17,784 bases of DNA from an uncultured Oscillospiraceae bacterium. GTDB lineage: Bacteria; Bacillota; Clostridia; Oscillospirales; Oscillospiraceae. The notes under the pieces are model-generated. The model saw nothing but the letters and a program-made list of their open reading frames with translations, searched no databases and had not been told where the DNA came from. The stretch spans positions 1 to 17,784 of the forward strand of contig CANQKJ010000016.1 in the NCBI GenBank assembly GCA_947624465.1, written 5' to 3'. Below, piece after piece: positions 1 through 6,973 of the stretch. Numbering within the stretch: position 1 is the first letter of the stretch; each line of letters starts with the position of its first letter. The translations under genes were made by a program, and so were the position numbers.

Positions 1-493
1 GTTTCAGGTGCTCCTCCGCAAGTTTCATGTAGTGAAGCAGCGTATCGGCATACATGGTGCCCCAGCTGTCCACCACTACGCCCCGGTTCTCAAAGGGCCC
101 CAGGGGGTCCTTAGCCGCCGCCAGCCAGATGCGGGACTCAGAACTGCCAAAGTCGCGGGTGGCGGAGTAGTACATGCGGTACTCCTCCCCGCTGTACTCC
201 ACATAGGGGGCCCAGAAGGCCCTGGTGGGGGGATACTCCCCGTTGTCCCTCGCCTGCCGGACGGAGGCGGGAGAGAGAACGGGGCCGTGATAGGTGAAGT
301 GGACCAGGTCCCCGGAGACCCGGACGGGGATGCCGATCTTGCGGCCATGACTCCCCGGGCCGCCAAAGTCCGTGCAGTAGGAGTAATACTTCCCGCTTCT
401 GGGATCCCACATCATGGAGGGATCGTGGGAGCCGTAGGGGGGATTGCCCTCCACGTCCGGCTCATTCAGGCGCAGTACGCCGCTCAGGTCCAT
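1..493 (-). CDS. Glycoside hydrolase family 43 protein, N-terminal part (runs off the left edge)
   Basis: Reading leftward from ATG at 493 there are 164 codons without a stop before the window ends. The start lies one base after the stop of the upstream permease (TGATATG), so it is the last visible gene of the sugar-importer operon. The sequence has GH43 five-bladed-propeller features: HDPS near residues 23-26, whose Asp24 would be the catalytic base, FWAPYVEY near 93-100, and a blade ending in GPFENRGVVVDS near 132-143. There is no signal peptide, so a cytoplasmic arabinofuranosidase or arabinanase/xylosidase acting on imported oligosaccharides is likely. The last 22 or so residues (WGTMYADTLLHYMKLAEEHLK) look helical and lack the usual NAIDP-like motif expected after this blade, which may be a family variation or a break. 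The family call is firm; the exact substrate is not. Confidence 0.8.
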   Translation of the reverse strand, partial: MDLSGVLRLNEPDVEGNPPYGSHDPSMMWDPRSGKYYSYCTDFGGPGSHGRKIGIPVRVSGDLVHFTYHGPVLSPASVRQARDNGEYPPTRAFWAPYVEYSGEEYRMYYSATRDFGSSESRIWLAAAKDPLGPFENRGVVVDSWGTMYADTLLHYMKLAEEHLK

Positions 494-494
494 A

Positions 495-1364
495 TCAGCC
501 CTTTACGCCGGAGAGCGCCATGGACTCGATGATGTACCGCTGGAAGAAGAAGAACAGCAGCAGGGTGGGCAGCATGGAGATGACGCTGGCCGCCATGATC
601 AGCGGGTAGTTGCTGTTCACGGCGTACTGGTCGTTGAAGGAGCGGATGACCACCTGCAGGGTGTACCACTTCTCGTTCTGCACGAAGATGGTGGGGGCCA
701 GGTAGTCGTTCCAGATGCCCATGAACCACAGGATGATCTGGGTCATTAGGGCGCCCTTCATCATGGGCAGGAACACCTTGTAGTAGATCTGGAAATAGGA
801 GCACCCGTCGATCTTGGCCGCGTCCACCATGTCGTTGGGGATGCTGGTCAGGTTCTGCCGCAGGAAGAAGATGATGCTCACGTTGCCGAACAGGCCCGGG
901 ATGATCAGCGGCAGCAGGCTGTTGGTCCAGCCCACCTTGGTGAACATGACGTACTGGGGGATCATGACCACCGCGAAGGGGATCATCATGGTGGCCAGCA
1001 GGGCCAGGAACATCTGCTCACGGCCGCGGAAGCGCAGCTTGGCGAAGGAGAAGGCCGCCAGGGAGGACGTGAAGCCGCCCACCACCAGCACGGGGATGGC
1101 CACCGTCAGGCTGTTGCGGATACCGGAGAGGAACAAGCCCTTGTGGAGCACCTCGGAGTACATACCGAAGACCCACGGGTTGGGGATGACCGAGAAGTTG
1201 GCGGAGAGGATCTGGTTCTTGGTCATAAACGAGCACATGATCATGTAGAACAGCGGGAAGACCATGACGATGGCACCCAGGGAGAGCACCACCAGGAGGA
1301 CCTTGTCCAGAATATAGCTTCCCTTGGAGCGGACACCGCCGCTGGAACCGATTGTTTTAGCCAT
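495..1364 (-). CDS. Carbohydrate ABC transporter permease, MalG type
   Basis: This is an inner-membrane permease subunit of a sugar importer (CUT1 class). About six hydrophobic segments are visible. The cytoplasmic EAA loop that docks the ATPase is at about residues 180-200, with the core DAAKIDG followed by VFLP. The length, about 289 residues, is normal for MalG-type proteins. Two start codons are possible. ATG at 1370 leaves only 3 bases after AAGGAGG, while ATG at 1364 (MAKTIGSS) leaves 9, so 1364 is preferred. The gene follows the MalF-type permease with a gap of about 15 bases and is followed after one base by a GH43 gene, giving binding protein, permease, permease, glycosidase. The GH43 partner suggests arabino- or xylo-oligosaccharides as cargo; this is inference. 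Confidence 0.93.
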   Translation of the reverse strand: MAKTIGSSGGVRSKGSYILDKVLLVVLSLGAIVMVFPLFYMIMCSFMTKNQILSANFSVIPNPWVFGMYSEVLHKGLFLSGIRNSLTVAIPVLVVGGFTSSLAAFSFAKLRFRGREQMFLALLATMMIPFAVVMIPQYVMFTKVGWTNSLLPLIIPGLFGNVSIIFFLRQNLTSIPNDMVDAAKIDGCSYFQIYYKVFLPMMKGALMTQIILWFMGIWNDYLAPTIFVQNEKWYTLQVVIRSFNDQYAVNSNYPLIMAASVISMLPTLLLFFFFQRYIIESMALSGVKG

Positions 1365-1379
1365 ATCCATTCCCCTCCT

Positions 1380-2324
1380 TTAATCGATGGTCTTGACCCA
1401 TTTATTCTGACCGTAGAAGTTGATGGCGGTCACAATAAAGATGATGATGGCCAGGACGAAGGCCATGGCGGAGCCGTAGCCCATCTGCTGGCTCTTGAAC
1501 GCCTTGTCCCACAGATAATAGACCACGGTGGCCGCCGAGTAGTTGGTGCCGCCGTTGGCCACCATGACCGTGACCTCGACGAACACCTGGAAGCCGCCGA
1601 TGATGCCGGTGATCAGCAGATAGAAGGTCACGGGGGACACCAGAGGGATGGTGATGTGGCGGAAGGCCTGGATGCCGGTGGCCCCGTCGATGGTGGCGGC
1701 CTCATAGTAGTCCCTGGGGATGTTCTGCAGGCCGGACAGGTACAGGATGATGGAGGTGCCAAGGCCCTTCCACACCATGAAGATGATCATGGCCACCTTG
1801 ACCCACATCTCGTCGCCCAGCCAGTTGGGGCCTTTGGCGCCGGTGATGGCCTTAATGATGGTGTTGAACAGGCCGTAATCGTAGTTGAAGACCCAGGCCC
1901 ACAGGATGGCCACGGCCACCAGAGAGGAGATGACCGGGACATAGTACATGGTGCGGAGGATCTTCACGCCGGGGATCTTGCGGTTCATGGCCACGGCGAT
2001 CAGCAGGCCCAGGATCATGCCGACGGGGATGCCGATCATGTAGATGACGGTGGTGCCCATGGTCTTCCAGAACCGCATATCGGTGAACAGGTCGGTGTAG
2101 TTCTTCAGGCCGATGAAGTTCTGGAAGATGCTGTTGGTGCCCGTCCAGTTGGACAGGGAGGCCACAAAGGCGAACACGATGGGGAACGCGCTGAACAGGC
2201 AGAAGCCGATGAACGGCGAGGCCACGAACAGGCGGCCCCAGCGCTGCTCATGGAGCGCCATCCCGCTGAGCTTCACGCGCTCTTTGCTTTTGGCCGGTTT
2301 CTTTGTCGCTGTAGATGCTGCCAT
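1380..2324 (-). CDS. Carbohydrate ABC transporter permease, MalF type
   Basis: This is the second permease subunit of the CUT1 sugar importer, 314 residues. A basic cytoplasmic N-terminus (about residues 1-30, rich in Lys/Arg) is followed by about six membrane helices. The EAA loop is clear at about residues 208-229 (EAATIDGATG ... ITIPLVSP). The start at 2324 has an AAGGGGGAG ribosome site about 10 bases upstream. It is separated from the binding-protein gene by a 132-bp spacer containing three hairpins, which may lower permease expression relative to the binding protein. No ATPase gene follows in the operon, so energising by a shared multi-sugar ATPase is inferred, as is common for CUT1 systems in Gram-positives. 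Confidence 0.93.
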   Translation of the reverse strand: MAASTATKKPAKSKERVKLSGMALHEQRWGRLFVASPFIGFCLFSAFPIVFAFVASLSNWTGTNSIFQNFIGLKNYTDLFTDMRFWKTMGTTVIYMIGIPVGMILGLLIAVAMNRKIPGVKILRTMYYVPVISSLVAVAILWAWVFNYDYGLFNTIIKAITGAKGPNWLGDEMWVKVAMIIFMVWKGLGTSIILYLSGLQNIPRDYYEAATIDGATGIQAFRHITIPLVSPVTFYLLITGIIGGFQVFVEVTVMVANGGTNYSAATVVYYLWDKAFKSQQMGYGSAMAFVLAIIIFIVTAINFYGQNKWVKTID

Positions 2325-2354
2325 AGTCTTTTATCTCCCCCTTGATAAACGACG

Positions 2355-2457
2355 GGCGGGCCGGGCCCCGCGGGTCCGGCCCGCCTTTGTCGCGGTTTGG
2401 AAACAGATTCATTTGATGACGGCGGAGCCGTCATCAAATAACAGCACTAGTGCTGTT
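2355..2457 (-). promoter_or_regulatory. Three consecutive inverted repeats in the binding-protein/permease spacer
   Basis: In the order transcribed: (1) a perfect 18-bp palindrome, AACAGCACTAGTGCTGTT (2440-2457), touching the stop codon of the binding-protein gene; (2) a 13-bp perfect inverted repeat with arms 2411-2423 and 2427-2439 around a 3-base loop (GGA), directly abutting the first; (3) a very GC-rich stem with arms 2355-2364 and 2376-2385, extendable inward. None is followed by a T-run on the transcribed strand. They look more like mRNA 3'-end stabilisers or processing/attenuation elements than a full terminator. Such spacers are known to raise binding protein over permease in sugar ABC operons; that role here is inferred. 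Confidence 0.6.
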
Positions 2458-3833
2458 TAGCCCGCATTCTCAACAGTCGCCCAGGCCTTGTCCAGGGACT
2501 CCTGCATCTTGGGCTTCATGTCGTTGACGAAGTCGTCGATGGAGGCGTAGTTGCCGGCCCGGTAGTTGGTCATGCCCTCCCAGAACAGGGTGATCCATTC
2601 GCTGTTGGGGGTGTAGTCAGACTCCTGCATCCGGCCGATGGCCACGTCGGAGCCGTTGATGTAGTTGAAGATGACGTCCACGTTGGAGGGATAGGTCACG
2701 GTGCCGTCGGCCACGGCGGCCTTGAAGTCGTCCTGCAGGCTCTGCAGGTTGGGCACCTGGACGCTGGCGCTGCCGTCCATGCCGGACAGCTGCTTCTGGC
2801 CCTCGGGGTCGGTGGACAGGTAGTTGATGAGCTCAAGGGCGATGTCCTTCTTCTCGCTGGTGGCGCTGATGCAGAAGCCAACGGTGCCGTTCCAGGTGTA
2901 GGACACGCCGGTGGACAGGGTGGGATAGTAGCACAGATCCCAGTTATAGGGGAAGGTAGCGGGGTCCATGAAGGAGGCCACGTCCCAGGTGCCGGCGGCG
3001 TAGAAGCCGGTCTGGCCGGCGATCCAGCGCTGATACGGGCCAAGGGCCACGTCCTGCTCATAGGTGGGGGTCACGCCGTACTTGAAGGTCAGGTCGAAGT
3101 ACTTCTGGAGAGCCTCCTTGAACTCGGGGGTGTCGATGGTGACGGTGTGGTTGGTCTCATCCAGGAAGCCGGCGCCGTTGGAGTACACGTACTGCTGGAA
3201 CATGTACAGGTCGGCGAAGCTGCAGCCCCACTGGTCGATCTCGCCGTCGTTGTCGGTGTCCTTGGTCAGCTGCTGGCAGACCGCCACGAACTCATCGTAG
3301 GTGTAGGGCTTGTTGGGGTCGGGATAGGGCACGCCGGCCGCATCGAACACGTCCTTGTTGTAGGCATAGGCGAAGGTGGAGGCGTCCTTGGGCAGGGCGT
3401 ACAGCTCACCGGAGCCGATGCTGGTGCCGTCATAGCGGTAGAAGTTCAGGGTGTTCTGGGGCAGGTCGTCGGTGGAGATGCCGGCCTCCTGCAGCAGCGG
3501 GGTCAGGTCGGCCACATAGCCGTTGTCCACGTAGCTCTTGACGGCCGCGGGGCCCACATAGAACACGTCGGGCAGGTCCTTGGCGGTCATCATACCGGTC
3601 AGAGTGGTGTTATACTCGCTCTGGGTGGTGATCTGGAACTCGATGTCGTCGATCTCGTCCTTGTGCGCTTCCTTGAACTTCTCGATCATGGCGCCGTAGA
3701 CCTCTTTCTCATGATCGTTCATGTACAGGAAGACTTTCAGGGTATTCTTCTTGCCGCCGCAGCCGGACAGGCAGCCGGCCACCAGCAGCACCGCCAGCAC
3801 GATGCAGGCAATCCGCTTGAGATACTTGCTCAT
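2457..3833 (-). CDS. Extracellular sugar-binding lipoprotein of the ABC importer (family 1 solute-binding protein)
   Basis: This is the substrate-capturing subunit, 458 residues, a normal length for CUT1 binding proteins. The N-terminus has basic residues (KYLKR), a hydrophobic stretch and a lipobox LVAGC (Cys21; Cys25 in LSGCGG is an alternative), so it should be lipid-anchored on the outer face of the membrane. The mature part begins TLKVFLYMND and shows family features such as a DLPDVFYVG-like segment and an EF-hand-like segment DTDNDGEIDQWG (a probable calcium loop, also seen in relatives). It is the first gene of the importer operon. ATG at 3833 is supported by GGAGG 7 bases upstream. 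A promoter and possible operators precede it. Cargo is not determinable from sequence; the flanking GH43 and GH127 genes point to arabinose-containing oligosaccharides. Confidence 0.93.
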   Translation of the reverse strand: MSKYLKRIACIVLAVLLVAGCLSGCGGKKNTLKVFLYMNDHEKEVYGAMIEKFKEAHKDEIDDIEFQITTQSEYNTTLTGMMTAKDLPDVFYVGPAAVKSYVDNGYVADLTPLLQEAGISTDDLPQNTLNFYRYDGTSIGSGELYALPKDASTFAYAYNKDVFDAAGVPYPDPNKPYTYDEFVAVCQQLTKDTDNDGEIDQWGCSFADLYMFQQYVYSNGAGFLDETNHTVTIDTPEFKEALQKYFDLTFKYGVTPTYEQDVALGPYQRWIAGQTGFYAAGTWDVASFMDPATFPYNWDLCYYPTLSTGVSYTWNGTVGFCISATSEKKDIALELINYLSTDPEGQKQLSGMDGSASVQVPNLQSLQDDFKAAVADGTVTYPSNVDVIFNYINGSDVAIGRMQESDYTPNSEWITLFWEGMTNYRAGNYASIDDFVNDMKPKMQESLDKAWATVENAG

Positions 3834-3860
3834 TTTTGTTCCTCCGTTTCATTTAGATAT

Positions 3861-4021
3861 GGATAAAATACTTTGGTTTTTAATAAAACCTCAGCGCCTA
3901 AATACTACCACGTTTTATAAAGTTATGCAATATCTTCTTGCTGTAAATGCCAAAAGTTCATCGTTTTTCACAAGAACGGTTCGGCCATTTTGTTCATGTC
4001 CCACTAACGGATAAAATACTT
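3861..4021. repeat. Pair of 13-bp direct repeats GGATAAAATACTT around the importer promoter
   Basis: The identical word GGATAAAATACTT occurs at 3861-3873 and at 4009-4021, 148 bases apart. One copy is in the 5' leader of the binding-protein gene and the other is just before the terminator of the neighbouring gene. Its core TAAAATACT recurs at 5135-5143 in the other intergenic region of the locus. They may be regulator sites or a chance feature of AT-rich spacers. Confidence 0.4.
3875..3930 (-). promoter_or_regulatory. Candidate promoter and operator of the ABC importer operon
   Basis: On the minus strand TTGCAT (3930-3925) and TAGTAT (3907-3902) are separated by 17 bases. The hexamers are only moderate matches to the sigma-A consensus. 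Just downstream of the predicted start site lies a perfect inverted repeat GGTTTT-TAAT-AAAACC (3875-3890), well placed for a repressor. A weak promoter next to an operator-like repeat fits a sugar-inducible operon. No regulator-binding experiment supports this; it is position and symmetry only. Confidence 0.45.
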
Positions 4022-4033
4022 GACAGAAATATC

Positions 4034-4068
4034 AAAAGCCCGCCGCGCTCATCGCGCGGCGGGCTTTT
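4034..4068 (-). terminator. Rho-independent terminator after the GH43 gene (likely bidirectional)
   Basis: A perfect 15-bp stem with arms 4034-4048 and 4054-4068 encloses a 5-base loop. The arms begin AAAAGCCCGCC and end GGCGGGCTTTT, so a U-tract follows the GC-rich stem on either strand. It sits 11 bases past the stop codon of the GH43 gene ending at 4079 and also shields the importer promoter. Confidence 0.9.
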
Positions 4069-4078
4069 CAGGGCTGTT

Positions 4079-5053
4079 TCACCAGGGCTGGGGCACGTGC
4101 CGGAACACGGGGAACCCGTTTTCGTCGTAGGTGACCGGGGAGATGTAGACGTGCCGGTTGGGGTCATAGAGGGGATTGCCCTCCATCTCGTCGTACTGCC
4201 GGGCGTGATAGACGCACAGGTCGGTGACGCCGTCGTCCGCCTTGACGAAGCAGTTGTGGCCGGGGCCGTGGATCTCCTTCTCGTCGTCGCTCTTCATCAC
4301 CGGCAGGCGCAGCTTGGTCCAGCTGGCCGGGTCCAGCAGGTCGGCGTCCTCCCGGGCCCAGAGCATCCCCATGCAGTAGAGCTCCCCGGTGGTGTTGGCG
4401 GAGAAGGTGAGGAAGATCTTCCCGTCGTGTTTCAGAACGGCGGGGCCCTCGTTGACCCAGAAGTCCCCCCGCTCCCAATCGTAGTCGGGGGTGGTCAGCA
4501 GCACCTGGACGGTGGCCAGCTTGTTGGGGGCGGCCAGCCTGGCGATGTAGAGGTTGGAGATCTGCTTGCCCACGCCCACCTTCTCGGCCCAGATGTAATA
4601 CCGCTCTCCCCCGCTCTCAAAGACGGTGGCGTCCAGGGAAAAGGCCCGGAAGGAGAAGGGGTCGTCGTCCGCGGGGAGCATGGGGCCCATCTCCACCCAC
4701 TCGCCGGTCATGGGGTCCCCCAGGCAGCGGAGCACATAGGGGCGGATCTCCCACACGTCGTCCTTGTCTCCCCCGGCGTAATAGATGTACCAGGTCCCGT
4801 CGATCTGATGGAGCTCCGGCGCCCAGATGTGGATGCTCTGGGGCCCGGAGTCGTGCTTGACCCAGACGGTCTTCTCCTCCGCGGTCCGCAGGCCGGCCAG
4901 CGTGCCGGCGTGGCGGAGGACGATCCGGTCGTATTCCGGCACCGAGGCGGTGAAGTAGTAGCTGCCGTCCCCGCTCCGCAGGATATATGGGTCTGCCCGC
5001 TGAAAAATGAACGGTTTATTGTACGCGGTCAAGCGGACAGAGTCGCTGTTCAT
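4079..5053 (-). CDS. Glycoside hydrolase family 43 protein (probable arabinofuranosidase/xylosidase type)
   Basis: This is a 324-residue single-domain five-bladed beta-propeller glycosidase, expected to release arabinose or xylose units from oligosaccharides. Recognisable elements in order are RADPYIL (Asp21, general base), HIWAPELHQI (75-84), SLDATVFE (Asp141, pKa-modulating Asp), WVNEGPAVL (Glu202, general acid), and GPGHNCF (263-269) followed by YHARQY. There is no signal peptide, so it should be cytoplasmic. The start is ATG at 5053 with GGGAGGA upstream; the open frame continues upstream of it, but that part crosses the promoter region and runs antisense to the next gene. It is transcribed alone from its own promoter, divergent from the YesL-family gene, and ends in a strong terminator. 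Exact specificity cannot be read from sequence. Confidence 0.92.
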   Translation of the reverse strand: MNSDSVRLTAYNKPFIFQRADPYILRSGDGSYYFTASVPEYDRIVLRHAGTLAGLRTAEEKTVWVKHDSGPQSIHIWAPELHQIDGTWYIYYAGGDKDDVWEIRPYVLRCLGDPMTGEWVEMGPMLPADDDPFSFRAFSLDATVFESGGERYYIWAEKVGVGKQISNLYIARLAAPNKLATVQVLLTTPDYDWERGDFWVNEGPAVLKHDGKIFLTFSANTTGELYCMGMLWAREDADLLDPASWTKLRLPVMKSDDEKEIHGPGHNCFVKADDGVTDLCVYHARQYDEMEGNPLYDPNRHVYISPVTYDENGFPVFRHVPQPW

Positions 5054-5086
5054 GTGGATTCCTCCCATCGGAATTTTACCGTCTGC

Positions 5087-5115
5087 ATTATAGCCTGCCG
5101 GCCTGGAAGTTGCAA
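5087..5115 (-). promoter_or_regulatory. Promoter for the GH43 gene
   Basis: On the minus strand TTGCAA (5115-5110), a 17-base spacer and a perfect TATAAT (5092-5087) lie 34 bases before the ATG at 5053. The leader is short and contains the GGGAGGA ribosome site. The spacing and the perfect -10 element make this a likely sigma-A promoter. Confidence 0.7.
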
Positions 5116-5178
5116 GACCAATTTTAGATTTTGTTAAAATACTATAATCATCCCTATAAAATTTGTCACTAATCACTG

Positions 5179-5207
5179 TCGACAAAAACCAAAGGGCACA
5201 ATATAAT
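5179..5207 (+). promoter_or_regulatory. Promoter for the YesL-family gene
   Basis: TCGACA (5179-5184, one mismatch to the -35 consensus), a 17-base spacer and a perfect TATAAT (5202-5207) precede the GTG start at 5264. It is divergent from the GH43 promoter, so a regulator binding between 5116 and 5178 could control both. Confidence 0.75.
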
Positions 5208-5263
5208 ATAAATATAGAATATGATGGTAAAATTGCCGCGCGCGGCGATGGGAGGGGTCTACG

Positions 5264-5923
5264 GTGTTCTCTATGCAGGGTCCGTTCTGGCGGGCGTTGA
5301 ATATGATCGCGGATATCATGATCCTGCATTTCCTGTGGGTGATCTTTTCCCTGCCGCTGGTCACCATCGGCGCGTCCACAACGGCGCTGTACTACGCCAT
5401 GATGAAGCGCATCCGCGTGGATCAGGGGACGATACCGGGGAACTTCTGGAAGGCATTCAAGGAGAACTTCAAGCAGTCCACTATCATGTGGCTCATCGTA
5501 GCGGCATTTGGCGTGGTGGTGTGGCTGGATCTGAACTTCTGCATGACCTGGAACACCCTGGCCACCAAGGTGATGCTGGTGGGCTGCGCCCTCGTCCTGA
5601 TTCCCTGCTGGATGACCTTCCTCTATCTGTTCCCCCTCCAGGCCAAGTTCACCGCCCCGGTGCCGGTGGTGTTCAAAAACGCCCTGCTCATCAGCGTCCG
5701 GCATCTGCCTATGACCCTGCTGCTCACGGTGCTGTGGGCCCTGGTCTGGCTGCTGCTGGCCATCTTCCCGCCCTTCTCCGGGCTGATGATCATATGCGGG
5801 GCGGGGCTGCTGGCCTGGGTCACCTCTCATATCTACATCCAGGTGTTCCGCGCCTACCTGCCCAACGAGGTCAAGGAGGACGAGGAGGAGCTGGGCGCCG
5901 ACTGGATCCACCCGAAGGACTGA
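5264..5923 (+). CDS. YesL-family (DUF624) membrane protein
   Basis: This is a 219-residue membrane protein with about four to five hydrophobic helices. The N-terminal pattern FWRALNMIADIMILHFLWVIFSLPLVTIGASTTALYYAMMK is characteristic of YesL/DUF624 proteins, which are repeatedly found beside CUT1 sugar transporters and pectin or hemicellulose degradation genes in Firmicutes. Their biochemical role is unknown. The start is taken as GTG at 5264 because GGAGGGG ends 6 bases upstream; ATG at 5273 would lie too far from it. The acidic C-terminal tail (EVKEDEEELGADW) is probably cytoplasmic. It has its own promoter and a strong terminator, so it is monocistronic. The family assignment is confident and the function open. 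Confidence 0.88.
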   Translation: MFSMQGPFWRALNMIADIMILHFLWVIFSLPLVTIGASTTALYYAMMKRIRVDQGTIPGNFWKAFKENFKQSTIMWLIVAAFGVVVWLDLNFCMTWNTLATKVMLVGCALVLIPCWMTFLYLFPLQAKFTAPVPVVFKNALLISVRHLPMTLLLTVLWALVWLLLAIFPPFSGLMIICGAGLLAWVTSHIYIQVFRAYLPNEVKEDEEELGADWIHPKD

Positions 5924-5938
5924 CCGCGCTCAAAAATG

Positions 5939-5976
5939 AACCAGGTGGCCGCCGGTTGACGGTCATCTGGTTTTTT
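5939..5976 (+). terminator. Rho-independent terminator of the YesL-family gene
   Basis: The arms 5939-5951 and 5960-5972 form a 13-bp stem including two G-U pairs, with an 8-base loop, followed by six T residues (5971-5976). It begins 15 bases after the stop codon. Confidence 0.88.
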
Positions 5977-5984
5977 GCTATAAT
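5956..5984 (+). promoter_or_regulatory. Promoter for the regulator/GH127 operon, overlapping the preceding terminator
   Basis: TTGACG (5956-5961) and a perfect TATAAT (5979-5984) are separated by exactly 17 bases, with an extended -10 (TG at 5976-5977 in TGCTATAAT). The -35 hexamer lies in the loop and right arm of the terminator hairpin of the upstream gene and the T-run is the spacer. Position and quality make it the clear promoter for the ATG at 6044. Confidence 0.8.
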
Positions 5985-6043
5985 ATTTTAGATGTGACTG
6001 CCGTCCTTTTGACACACTACACTTCGGGAAGAAGGGACTTTCG

Positions 6044-6973
6044 ATGCTGCACATTGAGAAATTGACCGATGGGTTGAGCCTGTTCAAGGCGCTGGGTTCC
6101 GAAGTCCGTCTGGAGATCGTCCAGCTGCTGGTAGAGCATCCCATGAACATGAACGAGCTGGCGGGCAAGCTGCACATTACCAACGGCGCGCTGACCACCC
6201 ACATCAAAAAGCTGGAGGAGTGCGGGGTGGTGGTCACCTCCAACGACTCCATCGGCCATGGCAACCAGAAGATCTGCCAGGTCGCCCTGGACCGGCTGCT
6301 GGTGGACATCAAAAACGCGCCCGCGGTGGCGGAAAACAGCTGTTATGTGGATCTGAAGGTGGGCCGGTACAGCGGCTGCCAGGTCCTCCCCACCTGCGGA
6401 CTGGCCACGGCGGAGCGGGTCATCGGCGAGGTGGACGACTACCGCTACTTCTCCCATCCCGACCATTTCGACGCGGACATCCTGTGGTTCACCCAGGGGT
6501 ATGTGGAATATCAGGTGCCCAATTTCGCCTCCCGCCACGGAAAGATCACCAAGCTCACCGTGTCGGCGGAGCTGTCCTCCGAGGCCCCCGGCGTGAACAG
6601 CCAGTGGCCCTCCGACATCAGCTTTTACGTCAACGACATCCTGGTGGGAACGTGGACGTCCCCCGGGGACTTCGGCGACGTGAGAGGCATTTTCACGCCG
6701 CACTGGTGGTTCCCCAACTGGAACCAGTACGGCCTGCTGAAAATGCTGTCCATCAACGACCAGGGGACCTTCCTGGACGGGCTCCTTATCTCCGATGTGC
6801 GCATCGCCGACCTGAAGCTGGACGGGGCGCAGACGTTCAGCCTCCGCTTCGCGGTGGACCCCAAGGCGGCGAATGTGGGCGGCCTGACCATCTTCGGCAA
6901 GACCTTTGGCAACTACGCTCAGGACATCCAGGTCTCCCTTGCCTACCGGGATGGGGCGGAGGCAGTCCAATGA
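6044..6973 (+). CDS. ArsR-type winged-helix regulator with a large beta-rich C-terminal domain
   Basis: This is a 309-residue predicted cytoplasmic transcription regulator. Residues about 8-90 form an ArsR-like winged helix: LFKALGSEVRLEIVQLL, then MNELAGKLHITNGALTTHIKKLEECGVV as the recognition helix region. ArsR proteins are usually only about 100 residues, so the remaining 200 or so are unusual. This part is rich in aromatic and beta-forming stretches (WFTQGYVEYQVPN, SFYVND, HWWFPNWNQYG), looks like a beta-sandwich and may bind a sugar; it has a Cys-x5-Cys pair near residues 110-116. It is the first gene of an operon and its stop overlaps the start of GH127 (ATGA), so it probably senses an arabinose-containing ligand and controls this locus. 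DNA binding is well supported; the ligand is inferred. Confidence 0.82.
   Translation: MLHIEKLTDGLSLFKALGSEVRLEIVQLLVEHPMNMNELAGKLHITNGALTTHIKKLEECGVVVTSNDSIGHGNQKICQVALDRLLVDIKNAPAVAENSCYVDLKVGRYSGCQVLPTCGLATAERVIGEVDDYRYFSHPDHFDADILWFTQGYVEYQVPNFASRHGKITKLTVSAELSSEAPGVNSQWPSDISFYVNDILVGTWTSPGDFGDVRGIFTPHWWFPNWNQYGLLKMLSINDQGTFLDGLLISDVRIADLKLDGAQTFSLRFAVDPKAANVGGLTIFGKTFGNYAQDIQVSLAYRDGAEAVQ

Noticed and set aside
1143..2345. 400-codon plus-strand open frame opposite the permease genes
   Set aside because: It is His/Asp/Gly-rich antisense shadow of two well-supported permeases.
5054..5911. Long upstream extension of the GH43 open frame on the minus strand (starting MDPVGAQLLL)
   Set aside because: It crosses two divergent promoters and runs antisense to the whole YesL-family gene. 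ATG at 5053 has a good ribosome site and matches the family N-terminus.
6220..6969. Upstream extension of the GH127 frame
   Set aside because: It overlaps the regulator gene in another frame and is Arg/Gly/Pro-rich, low-complexity GC-rich shadow sequence. The ATGA-coupled start at 6970 matches the family.
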